Source of the DNA: Bombus terrestris
Lineage: Eukaryota; Arthropoda; Insecta; Hymenoptera; Apidae
NCBI RefSeq assembly: GCF_910591885.1
Contig: NW_025963557.1
Coordinates: forward strand, 1,798,001 to 1,862,000
Direction of reading: 5' to 3'
DNA length: 64,000 nucleotides
Part shown: one piece after another, positions 25,885 to 40,424 of the stretch
How positions within the stretch are numbered: position 1 is the first letter of the stretch
Layout: each line of letters begins with the position of its first letter
Notes under the pieces: model-generated
What the model was told of the DNA's origin: nothing
The model's database searches: none
What the model saw: the letters and a program-made list of their open reading frames with translations, nothing else
Program-made: the position numbers and the translations under genes

Positions 25885-27030
25885 TATAACGTATGACGTC
25901 GTGTAGTAATACGTTATAACTTATGACGTTATGTATTATTACGATATAACGTAATACGTTATGCAGAATTGGGTTATAACGTATGACGTCATGTAGTTTT
26001 GCGTTATAACGTATGACGTTACGTAGTATTACGTTATAACGTATGACGTTATGTATTATTACGATATAACGTATGACGTCATGTAGTATTACGTTATAAC
26101 GTATGACGTCATGTAGTATTACGTTATAACGTATGGCGTTATGTAGTATTACGATATAACGTATGACGTCATGTGGTATTACGTTATTGCGAATAACGTT
26201 ATATTGTGTTACTTCATGATGTATGACGTCATGTAGTATTACGTTATAACGTATGACGGTATGTAGTATTACGTTATTCCGCATAACGTTGTATAGTGTT
26301 ACTTTATGAAGTATGACGTTATGTTGTATTACGTTATAACGTATGACGTCATGTAGTATTACGTTATAACGTATGACGTCGTGTAGTATTACGTTATAAC
26401 GTATGACGTTATGTATTATTACGATATAACGTAATACGTTATGCAGAATTGGGTTATAACGTATGAGGTCATGTAGTTTTGCGTTATAACGTATGACGTT
26501 ACGTAGTATTACGTTATAACGTATGATGTTATGGAGTATTACGTTATAACGTATGACGTCATGTGGTAGTACGTAATTACGAATAACGTTATATTGTGTT
26601 ACTTTATGACGTATGACGTCATGTAGTTTTGCGTTATAACGTATGACGTTATGTAGTATTACGATATAACGTATGACGTCATGTGGTATTACGTTATTGC
26701 GAATAACGTTATATTGTGTCACTTTATGACGTATGACGTCATGTAGTATTACGTTTTAACGTATGACGGTATGTAGTATTGCGTTATTCCGTATAACGTT
26801 ATATAGTGTTACGTTATAAAGTATGACGTCGTGTAGTATTACGTTATAACGTATGACGTTATGTGGTATTACGTTATTACGAATATCGTAATATTGTGTT
26901 ACTTTATGACGTATGACGTCATGTAGTATTACTTTGTGACGTATGACGTCATGTAGTATTACGTTATAACGTATGGCCTTATGTAGTATTACGATATAAC
27001 GTATGACGTCATGTGGTATTACGTTATTGC

Positions 27031-27040
27031 GAATATACGT
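27031..27040. other. 31-bp unit: +1 base (GAATATACGT)
   Basis: All comparable units read GAATAACGTTAT. Here an extra base gives GAATATACGTTAT and shifts the phase by +1. It is unique to this copy, so it postdates the duplication or is an assembly error. Confidence 0.8.
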
Positions 27041-27895
27041 TATATTGTGTTACTTTATGACGTATGACGTCATGTAGTATTACGTTATAACGTATGACGG
27101 TATGTAGTACTACGTTATTCCGCATAACGTTGTATAGTGTTACTTTATGAAGTATGACGTTATGTTGTATTACGTTGTAACGTATGACGTCATGTAGTAT
27201 TACGTTATAACGTATGGCGTTATGTAGTATTACGATATAACGTATGACGTCATGTGGTATTACGTTATTGCGAATAACGTTATATTGTGTTACTTCATGA
27301 TGTATGACGTCATGTAGTATTACGTTATAACGTATGACGGTATGTAGTATTACGTTATTCCGCATAACGTTGTATAGTGTTACTTTATTACGTATGACGT
27401 CATGTAGTATTACGTTATAGCGTATGACGGTATGTAGTATTACGATATAACCTATGACGTCATGTAGTATTACGATATAACGTACAACGTTATATAGAAT
27501 TACGATATAACGTATGACGTCATGTGGTGTTACGTAATTGCGAATAACGTTATATTGTGTTACTTTATGACGTATGACGTCATGTAGTATTAGATTACAA
27601 CGTATGACGTTATGTATTATTACGATATAACGTATGACGTTATGTAGAATTTCGATATAACGTATGACGTCATGTGGTGTTACGTAATTGCAAATAACGT
27701 TATATTGTGTTACTTTATGACGTATGACGTCATGTAGTATTAGATTACAACGTATGACGTTATGTATTATTACGATACAACGTATGACGTTATATATTAC
27801 TACGATATAACGTATGACGTTATGCAGTATTAGGTTATAACGTATGACGTCATGTGGTATTACGTTATTACGAATAACGTTATATTGTGTTACTT

Positions 27896-28014
27896 TATGT
27901 AGTATGACTTATGTAGTATGACGTGATGTAGCATTTCTTTATAATGTATGACGTTATGTAGCATTACGGTATTACGAATAACGTTGTACTGTGCTACTTT
28001 ATAAAGTGTTACGT
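27896..28014. repeat. Junction block, type alpha, 119 bp
   Basis: TATTACG sub-lineage. It is the last block that restores the monomer register. Confidence 0.85.
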
Positions 28015-30775
28015 TATAACGTATGACGTCGTGTAGTAATACGTTATAACGTATGACGTTATGTATTATTACGATATAACGTAATACGTTATGCAGAATT
28101 GGGTTATAACGTATGACGTCATGTAGTTTTGCGTTATAACGTATGACGTTACGTAGTATTACGTTATAACGTATGATGTTATGGAGTATTACGTTATAAC
28201 GTATGACGTCATGTGGTAGTACGTTATTACGAATAACGTTATATTGTGTTACTTTATGACGTATGACGTCATGTAGTTTTGCGTTATAACGTATGACGTT
28301 ATGTAGTATTACGATATAACGTATGACGTCATGTGGTATTACGTTATAACGTATGACGTCATGTAGTATTACGATATAACGTACAACGTTATGTCGTATT
28401 ACGTTATAACGTATCATGTCATGTAGTATTACGTTATAACGTATGACGGTATGTAGTATTGCGTTATACCGTATAACGTTATATAGTGTTACGTTATAAA
28501 GTATGACGTCATGTAGTATTACGTTATAACGTATGACGTCATGTAGTATTACGATATAACGTACAACGTTATGTCGTATTACGTTATAACGTATCATGTC
28601 ATGTAGTATTACGTTATAACGTATGACGTTATGGGGTATTACGTTATTACGAATATCGTAATATTGTGTTACTTTATGACGTATGACGTCATGTAGTATT
28701 ACTTTGTGACGTATGACGTCATGTAGTATTACTTTATGACGTATGACGTCATGTAGTATTACGATATAACGTATGACGTCATGTGGTGTTACGTAATTGC
28801 GAATAACGTTATATTGTGTCACTTTATGACGTATGACGTCATGTAGTATTACGTTTTAACGTATGACGGTATGTAGTATTGCGTTATTCCGTATAACGTT
28901 ATATAGTGTTACGTTATAAAGTATGACGTCATGTAGTATTACGTTATAACGTATGACGATTATGTATTATTACGATATAACGTATGACGTTATGCAGTAT
29001 TAGGTTATAACGTATGACGTCATGTAGTTTTGCGAGATAACGTATGACGTTATTTATTATTACGATATAACGTATGACGTCATGTGGTATTACGTTAATG
29101 CGAATAACGTTATATTGTGTCACTTTATGACGTATGACGTCATGTAGTATTACGTTTTAACGTATGACGGTATGTAGTATTGCGTTATTCCGTATAACGT
29201 TATATAGTGTTACGTTATAAAGTATGACGTCGTGTAGTATTACGTTATAACGTATGACGTCGTGTAGTATTACGTTATAACGTATGACGTTATGTATTAT
29301 TACGATATAACGTATGACGTTATGTATTATTACGATATAACGTAATACGTTATGCAGAATTGGGTTATAACGTATGACGTCATGTAGTTTTGCGTTATAA
29401 CGTATGACGTTACGTAGTATTACGTTATAACGTATGATGTTATGGAGTATTACGTTATTACGTATGACGTCATGTGGTAGTACGTTATTACGAATAACGT
29501 TATGTTGTGTTACTTTATGACGCATGACGTCATGTAGTTTTGCGTTATAAAGTATGACGGTATGTAGTATTGCGTTATTCCGTATAACGTTATATAGTGT
29601 TACGTTATAAAGTATGACGTCATGTAGTATTACGTTATAACGTATGACGTGATGTGGTATTACGTTATTACGAATAACATTATATTGTGTTACTTTATAA
29701 CGTATGACGTCATGTAGTATTACGTTATAACGTATGGCGTTATGTAGTATTACGATATAACGTATGACGTCATGTGGTATTACGTTATTGCGAATAACGT
29801 TATATTGTGTTACTTTATGACGTATGACGGCATGTAGTATTACGTTATAACGTATGACGGTATGTAGTATTACGTTATTCCGCATAACGTTGTATAGTGT
29901 TACTTTATGAAGTATGACGTTATGTTGTATTACGTTGTAACGTATGACGTCATGTAGTATTACGTTATAACGTATGGCGTTATGTAGTATTACGATATAA
30001 CGTATGACGTCACGTGGTATTACGTTATTGCGAATAACGTTATATTGTGTTACTTCATGATGTATGACGTCATGTAGTATTACGTTATAACGTATGACGG
30101 TATGTAGTATTACGTTATTCCGCATAACGTTGTATAGTGTTACTTTATTACGTATGACGTCATGTAGTATTACGTTATAGCGTATGACGGTATGTAGTAT
30201 TACGATATAACCTATGACGTCATGTAGTATTACGATATAACGTACAACGTTATATAGAATTACGATATAACGTATGACGTCATGTGGTGTTACGTAATTG
30301 CGAATAACGTTATATTGTGTTACTTTATGACGTATGACGTCATATAGTATTACTTTATGACGTATGACGTCATGTAGTATTAGATTACAACGTATGACGT
30401 TATGTATTATTACGATATAACGTATGACGTTATGTAGAATTTCGATATCACGTATGACGTCATGTGGTGTTACGTAATTGCAAATAACGTTATATTGTGT
30501 TACTTTATGACGTATGACGTCATGTAGTATTAGATTACAACGTATGACGTTATGTATTATTACGATACAACGTATGACGTTATATATTACTACGATATAA
30601 CGTATGACGTTATGCAGTATTAGGTTATAACGTATGACGTTATGTATTATTACGATACAACGTATGACGTTATATATTACTACGATATAACGTATGACGT
30701 TATGCAGTATTAGGTTATAACGTATGACGTCATGTGGTATTACGTTATTACGAATAACGTTATATTGTGTTACTT
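28015..30775. repeat. Segment where left-domain material reappears
   Basis: From about 29,560 to 30,600 the order of units matches 1,005-2,050 at offset 28,555, including the GATGTGGTATTACG unit and the following TATAACG unit. The 31-bp unit at 28,955 and its GCGAGATAAC tag repeat the start of the window. Confidence 0.7.
28955..28964. other. 31-bp unit: +1 base (GACGATTATG)
   Basis: Fourth occurrence of the GACGATTATG insertion. It is followed at about 29,030 by the same TTTTGCGAGATAAC tag as the other three. Confidence 0.85.
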
Positions 30776-30909
30776 TATGTAGTATGACTTATGTAGTATG
30801 ACGTGATGTAGCATTTCTTTATAATGTATGACGTTATGTAGCATTACGGTATTACGAATAACGTTGTACTGTGCTACTTTATAACGTATGACGTTATAAA
30901 GTGTTACGT
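30776..30909. repeat. Junction block, alpha with one extra half-unit, 134 bp
   Basis: It is like the earlier blocks but has an added 15-bp half, TATAACGTATGACGT, before TATAAAGTGTTACGT. The total is 135 minus 1, so from here the array is half a monomer out of register. This is the first half-register shift in the window. Confidence 0.85.
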
Positions 30910-32229
30910 TATAACGTATGACGTCGTGTAGTATTACGTTATAACGTATGACGTTATGTATTATTACGATATAACGTAATACGTTATGCAGAATTGGGTT
31001 ATAACGTATGACGTCATGTAGTTTTGCGTTATAACGTATGACGTTACGTAGTATTACGTTATAACGTATGATGTTATGGAGTATTACGTTATAACGTATG
31101 ACGTCATGTGGTAGTACGTTATTACGAATAACGTTATATTGTGTTACTTTATGACGTATGACGTCATGTAGTATTAGGTTACAACGTATGACGTTATGTA
31201 TTATTACGATATAACGTATGACGTTATGCAGTATTAGGTTATAACGTATGACGTCATGTAGTTTTGCGTTATAACTTATGACGTTATGTAGTATTACGAT
31301 ACAACGTATGACGTCATGTGGTGTTACGTTATTGCGAATAACGTTATATTGTGTTACTTTATGACGTATGACGTCATGTAGTATTACGTTATAACGTATG
31401 ACGGTATGTAGTATTACGTTATTCCGTATAACGTTATATAGTGTTACTTTATGAAGTATGACGTTATGTTGTATTACGTTATATCGTATGACGTTATGGA
31501 GCATTACGTTATAACGTATGAGGTCATGTGGTATTACATTAGTACGAATATCGTAATATTGTGTTACTTTATGACGTATGACGTCATGTAGTATTACTTT
31601 ATGACGTATGACGGTATGTAGTATTAGATTACAACGTATGACGTTATGTATTATTACGATATAACGTATGACGTTATGTAGTATTACGATATAACGTATG
31701 ACGTTATGTAGTATTACGATATAACGTATGACGTTATGTAGTATTACGTTATAACGTATGACGTCATGTAGTATTACGTTATAACGTATGACGTTATGGA
31801 GTATTACGTTATAACGTATGAGGTCATGTGGTATTACGTTATTACGAATAACGTTATATTGTGTTACTTTATGACGTATGACGTCATGTAGTATTACGTT
31901 ATAACGTATGACGGTATGTAGTATTACGTTATTCCGTATAACGTTATGTATTATTACGATATAACGTACAACGTCATATAGAATTACGATATAACGCACA
32001 ACGTTATGTCGTATTACGTTATAACGTATCATGTCATGTAGTATTACGTTATAACGTATGACGTTATGGAGTATTACGTTATAACGTATGAGGTCATGTG
32101 GTATTACCTTATTACGAATATCGTAATATTGTGTTACTTTATGACGTACGACGTCATGTAGTATTACTTTATGACGTATGACGTCATGTGGTATTACGTT
32201 ATTGCGAATAACGTTATATTATGTTGCTT

Positions 32230-32333
32230 TATGTAGTATGACTTATGTAGTATGGCGTGATGTAGTATTACTTTATAATGTATGACGTTATGTAGCATTA
32301 CCGTGTTACGAGTAACGTTGTATTGTGTTACTT
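32230..32333. repeat. Junction block, type beta, 104 bp
   Basis: Seven half-units, the first 14 bp long, giving a net half-register shift. The beta type has TATGGCGTG in the second half and the tail CCGTGTTACGAGT. The preceding unit ends TTATGTTGCTT. Confidence 0.85.
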
Positions 32334-32950
32334 TATGACGTATGACGTCATGTAGTATTAGGTTACAACGTATGACGTTATGTATTATTACGATATAACG
32401 TATGACGTTATGCAGTATTAGGTTATAACGTATGACGTCATGTAGTTTTGCGTTATAACGTATGACGTTATGTAGTATTACGCTATATCGTATGACGTCA
32501 TGTGGTATTACGTTATTGCGAATAACGTTATATTGTGTTACTTTATGACGTATGACGTCATGTAGTATTACGTTATAACGTATGACGTCATGTAGTATTA
32601 CGATATAACGTACAACGTTATGTCGTATTACGTTATAACGTATCATGTCATGTAGTATTACGTTATAACGTATGACGTTATGGAGTATTACGTTATAACG
32701 AATGAGGTCATGTGGTATTACGTTATTACGAATATCGTAATATTGCGTTACTTTATGACGTATGACGTCATGTAGTATTAGGTTACAACGTATGACGTTA
32801 TGTATTATTACGATATAACGTATGACGTTATGCAGTATTAGGTTATAACGTATGACGTCATGTAGTTTTGCGTTATAACGTTTGAAGTTATGTAGTATTA
32901 CGATATAACGTATGACGTCATGTAGTGTTACGTTATTGCGAATAACGTTA

Positions 32951-32960
32951 TATTGTGTAC
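32951..32960. other. 29-bp unit: -1 base (TATTGTGTAC)
   Basis: The usual TATTGTGTTACTT has lost one T. The phase shifts by -1. No second copy carries this change. Confidence 0.8.
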
Positions 32961-33262
32961 TTTATGACGTATGACGTCATGTAGTATTACGTTATAGCGT
33001 ATGACGGTATGTAGTATTACGTTATTCCGTATAATGTTATATAGTGTTACTTTATGAAGTATGACGTTATGTTGTATTACGTTATAGCGTATGACGCTAT
33101 GGAGTATTACGTTATAACGTATGAGGTCATGTGGTATTACATTATTACGAATATCGTAATATTGTGTTACTTTATGATGTACGACGTCATGTAGTATTAC
33201 TTTATGACGTATGACGTCATGTGGTATTACGTTATTACGAATAACGTTATATTGTGTTACTT

Positions 33263-33366
33263 TATGTAGTATGACTTATGTAGTATGACGTGATGTAGTA
33301 TTACTTTATAATGTATGACGTTATGTAGCATTACGCTATTACGAATAACGTTGTACTGTGTTACTT
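33263..33366. repeat. Junction block, type gamma-1, 104 bp
   Basis: It has GATGTAGTATTAC in place of GCATTTC, and the tail ACGCTATTACG. The same form recurs at 41,879 (offset 8,616). Confidence 0.85.
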
Positions 33367-33786
33367 TATAACGTATGACGTTATGTAGTGTTACGTTATA
33401 ACGTATGACGTCGTGTAGTATTACGTTATAACGTATGACGTTATGTATTATTACGATATAACGTAATACGTTGTGCAGAATTGGGTTATAACGTATGACG
33501 TCATGTAGTATTACGTTATAACATATGACGTCATGTAGTATTACGATATAACGTACAACGTTATATAGAATTACGATATAACGCACAACGTTATGTCGTA
33601 TTACGTTATAACGTATCATGTCATGTAGTATTACGTTATATCGTATGACGTTATGGAGTATTACGTTATAACGTATGAGGTCATGTGTTATTACGTTATT
33701 ACGAATATCGTAATATTGTGTTACTTTACGACGTATGACGTCATGTGGTATTACGTTATTGCGAATAACGTTATATTATGTTGCTT

Positions 33787-33890
33787 TATGTAGTCTGACT
33801 TATGTAGTATGACGTGATGTAGTATTACTTTATAATGTATGACGTTATGTAGCATTACCGTATTACGAGTAACGTTGTATTGTGTTACTT
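33787..33890. repeat. Junction block, type delta, 104 bp
   Basis: First half TATGTAGTCTGAC; tail CCGTATTACGAGT. Related to 43,093 (offset 9,306). Confidence 0.85.
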
Positions 33891-34010
33891 TATGACGTAT
33901 GACGTCATGTAGTATTACGTTATAACGAACGACGTTATGGAGTATTACGTTATAACGTATGAGGTCATGTGGTATTACGTTATTACGAATATCGTAATAT
34001 TGTGTTACTT

Positions 34011-34160
34011 TATGACGTATGACGTCATGTAGTATTACTTTATGACGTATGACGTCATGTAGTATTACTTTATGACGTATGACGTCATGTAGTATTACTT
34101 TATGACGTATGACGTCATGTAGTATTACTTTATGACGTATGACGTCATGTAGTATTAGGT
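34011..34160. repeat. Run of five near-identical TATGACG units
   Basis: Five successive units with the same CRE-bearing sequence and starts at 34,011, 34,041, 34,071, 34,101 and 34,131. This is a local expansion of one variant inside an otherwise mixed array. Confidence 0.8.
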
Positions 34161-35720
34161 TACAACTTATGACGTTATGTATTATTACGATATAACGTAT
34201 GACGTTATGTAGTATTACGATATAACGTATGACGTTATGTAGTATTACGATATAACGTATGACGTCATGTGGTGTTACGTAATTGCGAATAACGTTATAT
34301 TGCGTTACTGTATGACGTATGACGTCATGTAGTATTAGGTTACAACGTATGACGTCATGTAGTATTAGGTTACAACGTATGACGTTATGTATTATTACGA
34401 TATAACGTATGACGTTATGCAGTATTAGGTTATAACGTATGACGTCATGTAGTTTTGCGTTATAACGTATGACGTTATGTAGTATTACGATATAACGTAT
34501 GACGTCATGTGGTGTTACGTTATTGCGAATAACGTTATGTTGTGTTACTTTATGACGTATGACGTCATGTATTATTACGTTATAACATATGACGGTATGT
34601 AGTATTACGTTATTCCGTATAACGTTATATAGTGTTACTTTATGAAGTATGACGTTATGGAGCATTACGTTATAACGTATGAGGTCATGTGGTATTACAT
34701 TAGTACGAATATCGTAATATTGTGTTACTTTATGACGTGTGACGTCATGTAGTATTAGGTTACAACGTATGACGTTATGTATTATTACGATATAACGTAT
34801 GACGTTATGCAGTATTAGGTTATAACGTATGACGTCATGTAGTTTTGCATTATAACGTATGACGTTATGTAGTATTACGATATAACGTATGACGTCATGT
34901 GGTGTTACGTTATTGCGAATAACGTTATATTGTGCTACTTTATGACGTATGACGTCATGTAGTATTACGTTATAACATATGACGGTATGTAGTATTACGT
35001 TATTCCGTATAACGTTATATAGTGTTACTTTATGACGTATGACGTCATGTAGTATTAGGTTACAACGTATGACGTTATGTATTATTACGATATAACGTAT
35101 GACGTTATGCAGCATTAGGTTATAACGTATGACGTCATGTAGTTTTGCGTTATAACGTATGACGTTATGTAGTATTACGATATAACGTATGACGTCATGT
35201 GGTGTTACGTTATAACGTATGACGTCATGTGGTATTACTTTATTACGAATAACGTTATATTGTGTTTCTTTATGACGTATGACGTCATGTAGTATTACTT
35301 TATGACGTATGACGTCATGTAGTATTAGGTTACAACGTATGACGTTCTGTATTATTACGATATAACGTATGACGTTATGCAGTATTAGGTTATAACGTAT
35401 GACGTCATGTAGTTTTGCGCTATAACGTATGACGTTATGTAGTATTACGATATAACGTATGACGTCATGTGGTGTTACGTTATTGCGAATAACGTTATAT
35501 TGTGCTACTTTGTGACGTATGACGTAATGTAGTATTACGTTATAACATATGACGGTATGTAGTATTACGTTATTCGGTATAACGTTATATAGTGTTACTT
35601 TATGAAGTATGACGTTATGTTGTATTACGTTATAGCGTATGACGTTATGGAGCATTACGTTATAATGTATGAGGTCATGTGGTATTACATTAGTACGAAT
35701 AACGTTATATTGTGTTACTT

Positions 35721-35824
35721 TATGTAGTATGACTTATGTAGTATGACGTGATGTAGTATTACTTTATAATGTATGACGTTATGTAGCATTACGGTATTAC
35801 GAATAACGTAGTACTGTGTTACTT
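35721..35824. repeat. Junction block, type gamma-2, 104 bp
   Basis: Tail ACGGTATTACG with the private change ACGTAGTACTG. Partner at 39,452 (offset 3,731). Confidence 0.85.
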
Positions 35825-36300
35825 TATAACGTATGACGTTATGTAGTGTTACGTTATAACGTATGACGTCGTGTAGTATTACGTTATAACGTATGACGTT
35901 ATGTATTATTACGATATAACGTAATACGTTATGCAGAATTCTGTTATAACGTATGACGTCATGTAGTTTTGCGTTATAACGTATGACGTTACGTAGTATT
36001 ACGTTATAACGTATGATGTTATGGAGTATTACGTTATAACGTATGACGTTATGGAGTATTACGTTATAACGTATGAGGTCATGTGGTATTACGTTATTAC
36101 GAATATCGTAATATTGTGTTACTTTATGACGTATGACGTAATGTAGTATTACTTTATGACGTATGACGTCATGTAGTATTAGGTTACAACGTATGACGTT
36201 ATGTATTATTACGATATAACGTATGACGTTATGTAGTATTACGATATAACGTATGACGTTATGTAGTATTACGATATAACGTATGACGTCATGTGGTGTT

Positions 36301-36310
36301 ACGAATTGCG
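36301..36310. other. 29-bp unit: -1 base (ACGAATTGCG)
   Basis: The usual ACGTAATTGCG has lost one T. The same deletion is present near 40,033 in the partner module, so it predates that duplication. Confidence 0.8.
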
Positions 36311-36663
36311 AATAACGTTATATTGTGTTACTTTATGACGTATGACGTCTTGTAGTATTACGTTATTCCGTATAACGTTGTGTATTATTACGATATAACG
36401 TACAACGTCATATAGAATTACGATATAACGCACAACGTTATGTCGTATTACGTTATAACGTATCATGTCATGTAGTATTACGTTATAACGTATGACGTTA
36501 TGGAGTATTACGTTATAACGTATGAGGTCATGTGGTATTACATTATTACGAATATCGTAATATTGTGTTACTTTATGACGTACGACGTCATGTAGTATTA
36601 CTTTATGACGTATGACGTCATGTGGTATTACGTTATTGCGAATAACGTTATATTATGTTGCTT

Positions 36664-36767
36664 TATGTAGTCTGACTTATGTAGTATGGCGTGATGTAGT
36701 ATTACTTTATAATGTATGACGTTATGTAGCATTACCGTGTTACGAGTAACGTTGTATTGTGTTACTT
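36664..36767. repeat. Junction block, type beta, 104 bp
   Basis: It combines TAGTCTGAC (otherwise seen at 33,787) with the beta features TATGGCGTG and CCGTGTTACGAGT, which suggests exchange between types. Confidence 0.85.
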
Positions 36768-38297
36768 TATGACGTATGACGTCATGTAGTATTAGGTTAC
36801 AACGTATGACGTTATGTATTATTACGATATAACGTATGACGTTATGCAGTAGTAGGTTATAACGTATGACGTCATGTAGTTTTGCGCTATAACGTATGAC
36901 GTTATGTAGTATTACGCTATATCGTATGACGTCATGTGGTATTACGTTATTGCGAATAACGTTATATTGTGTTACTTTATGACGTATGACGTCATGCAGT
37001 ATTACGTTATAACGTATGACGGTATGTAGTATTACGTTATTCCGTATAACGTTATGTATTATTACGTTATAACGTATGACGTCATGTAGTATTACGATAT
37101 AACGTTCAACGTTGTGTCGTATTACGTTATAACGTATCATGTTATGTAGTATAACGTTATAACGTATGACGTTATGCAGTATTACGTTATAACGTATGAG
37201 GTCATGTGGTATTATGTTATTACGAATATCGTAATGTTGTGTTACTTTATTACGTATGACGTTATGTTGTATTACGTTATAACGTATGACGGTATGTAGT
37301 ATTACTTTATTCCGTATAAGGTCATATCGTGTTACGTTATAAAGTATGACGTCGTGTAGTATTACGTTATAACGTATGACGTTATGTATTATTACGATAT
37401 AACGTATGACGTCATGTAGTATTAAGTTATAACGTATGCCGTCATGTAGTATTACGTTATAACGTACAACGTTATATTGAATTACGATATAACGCACAAC
37501 GTTATGTCGTAATACGTTATAACGTATCATGTCATGTAGTATTACGTTATAAAGTATGACGTTATGGAGTATTACGTTATAAGGTATGAGGTCATGTGGT
37601 ATTACGTTATTACGAATATCGTAATATTGTGTTACTTTATGACGTATGACGTCATGTAGTATTAGGTTACAACGTATGACTTTATGTATTATTACGATAT
37701 AACGTATGACGTCATGTAGTATTATGTTATAACGTATGCCGTCATGTAGTATTACGTTATAACATATGACGTTATGTATTATTACGATATAACGTATGAC
37801 GTTATGTAGTATTACGATATAAGGTATGACGTCATGTGGTGTTACGTAGTTGCGAATAACGTTATATTGTGTTACTTTATGACGTATGACGTCATGTAGT
37901 ATTACGTTATAGCGTATGACGGTATGTAGTATTACGTTATTCCGTATAATGTTATATAGTGTTACTTTATGAAGTATGACGTTATGTTGTATTACGTTAT
38001 AGCGTATGACGCTATGGAGTATTACGTTATAACGTATGAGGTCATGTGGTATTACATTATTACGAATATCGTAATATTGTGTTACTTTATGATGTACGAC
38101 GTCATGTAGTATTACTTTATGACGTATGACGTCATGTGGTATTACGATTTAACGTATGACGTCATGTGGTATTACGTTATTGCGAATAACGTTATATTGT
38201 GTTACTTTAAGAAGTATGACGTTATGTTGTATTACGTTATAGCGTATGACGTCATGTGGTATTACGTTATTACGAAAAACGTTATATTGTGTTACTT

Positions 38298-38401
38298 TAT
38301 GTAGTATGACTTATGTAGTATGACGTGATGTAACATTTCTTTATAATGTACGACGTTATGTAGCATTACGGTATTACGAATAACGTTGTACTGTGTTACT
38401 T
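38298..38401. repeat. Junction block, alpha core with half-register shift, 104 bp
   Basis: It carries the alpha-like GTAACATTTC, otherwise only found left of 30.9 kb, but has seven half-units like its neighbours. It also has a private ATGTACGACG. Confidence 0.85.
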
Positions 38402-39451
38402 TATAACGTATGACGTTATGTAGTGTTACGTTATAACGTATGACGTCGTGTAGTATTACGTTATAACGTATGACGTCATTTAGTTTTGCGTTATAACGTA
38501 TGATGTTATGGAGTATTACGTTATAACGTATGACGTCATGTGGTAATACTTTATTACCAATAACGTTATATTGTGTTACTTTATGACGTATGACGTCATG
38601 TAGTATTAGGTTACAACGTATGACGTTATGTATTATTACGATATAACGTAATACGTTATGCAGAATTGGGTTATAACGTATGACGTCATGTAGTTTTGCG
38701 TTATAACGTATGACTTTACGTAGTATTACGTTATAACGTATGATGTTATGGAGTATTACGTTATAACGTATGACGTCACGTGGTAATATTTTATTCCGTA
38801 TAACGTTATATAGTGTTACATTATAAAGTATGACGTCGTGTAGTATTACGTTATAACGTATGACGTTATGTATTATTACGATATAACGTATGACGTCATG
38901 TAGTATTACGTTATAACGTATGACGTCATTTAGTTTTGCGTTATAACGTATGATGTTATGGAGTATTACGTTATAACGTATGACGTCATGTGGTAATACT
39001 TTATTACCAATAACGTTATATTGTGTTACTTTATGACGTATGACGTCACGTAGTATTAGGTTACAACGTATGACGTTATGTATTATTACGATATAACGTA
39101 TGACGTTATGCAGTATTAGCTTATAACGTATGACGTCATGTAGTTTTGCGTTATAACTTATGACGTTATGTAGTATTGCGATACAACGTATGACGTCATG
39201 TGGTGTTACGTTATTGCGAATAACGTTATATTGTGTTACTTTATGACGTATGACGTCATGTAGTATTACGTTATAACGTATGACGGTATGTAGTATTACG
39301 TTATTCCGTATAACGTTATATAGTGTTACTTTATGATGTATGACGTTATGTTGTATTACGTTATAGCGTATGACGTTATGGAGCATTACGTTATAACATA
39401 TGAGGTCATGTGGTATTACATTAGTACGAATATCGTAATATTGTGTTACTT

Positions 39452-39555
39452 TATGTAGTATGACTTATGTAGTATGACGTGATGTAGTATTACTTTATAA
39501 TGTATGACGTTATGTAGCATTACGGTATTACGAATAACGTTGTACTGTGTTACTT
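39452..39555. repeat. Junction block, type gamma-2, 104 bp
   Basis: Partner of 35,721. It keeps ACGTTGTACTG, where that copy has ACGTAGTACTG. Confidence 0.85.
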
Positions 39556-40030
39556 TATAACGTATGACGTTATGTAGTGTTACGTTATAACGTATGACGT
39601 CGTGTAGTATTACGTTATAACGTATGACGTTATGTATTATTACGATATAACGTAATACGTTATGCAGAATTCTGTTATAACGTATGACGTCATGTAGTTT
39701 TGCGTTATAACGTATGACGTTACGTAGTATTACGTTATAACGTATGATGTTATGGAGTATTACGTTATAACGTATGACGTTATGGAGTATTACGTTATAA
39801 CGTATGAGGTCATGTGGTATTACGTTATTACGAATATCGTAATATTGTGTTACTTTATGACGTATGACGTAATGTAGTATTACTTTATGACGTATGACGT
39901 CATGTAGTATTAGGTTACAACGTATGACGTTATGTATTATTACGATATAACGTATGACGTTATGTAGTATTACGATATAACGTATGACGTTATGTAGTAT
40001 TACGATATAACGTATGACGTCATGTGGTGT

Positions 40031-40040
40031 TACGAATTGC
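40031..40040. other. 29-bp unit: -1 base (TACGAATTGC)
   Basis: Shared deletion with 36,301; the two sites lie in paired modules. Confidence 0.8.
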
Positions 40041-40424
40041 GAATAACGTTATATTGTGTTACTTTATGACGTATGACGTCATGTAGTATTACGTTATAAC
40101 GTATGACGGTATGTAGTATTACGTTATTCCGTATAACGTTATGTATTATTACGATATAACGTACAACGTCATATAGAATTACGATATAACGCACAACGTT
40201 ATGTCGTATTACGTTATAACGTATCATGTCATGTAGTATTACGTTATAACGTATGACGTTATGGAGTATTACGTTATAACGTATGAGGTCATGTGGTATT
40301 ACATTATTACGAATATCGTAATATTGTGTTACTTTATGACGTACGACGTCATGTAGTATTACTTTATGACGTATGACGTCATGTGGTATTACGTTATTGC
40401 GAATAACGTTATATTATGTTGCTT

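Larger units (their letters stand above)
21627..25902. repeat. 4.3-kb block, copy B of the 7,017-bp offset pair
   Basis: Matches 14,610-18,885. Private differences include ATGAAGTCATG near 22,847, a GTGGTATTACG unit near 22,997, and TACGACATAACG near 25,312. The right edge is where TACGTTATAACGTATGACGTC continues GTG here and ATG in copy A. Confidence 0.85.
25738..28014. repeat. Composite block: left part from about 21.7 kb, right part from about 24.3 kb
   Basis: The left part matches 21,660 onward at offset 4,078, including the junction block at 25,766. The right part matches 24,266-25,525 at offset 2,488, becoming 2,489 after a 1-base insertion at 27,031, and ends with the junction block at 27,896. 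The block is a chimera of two nearby sources. Confidence 0.8.

Noticed and set aside
38119..38304. Plus-strand 61-codon open frame
   Set aside because: All plus frames of the consensus contain stops. This one survives only because several variant units happen to adjoin near a junction block. Same repeat, no gene features.
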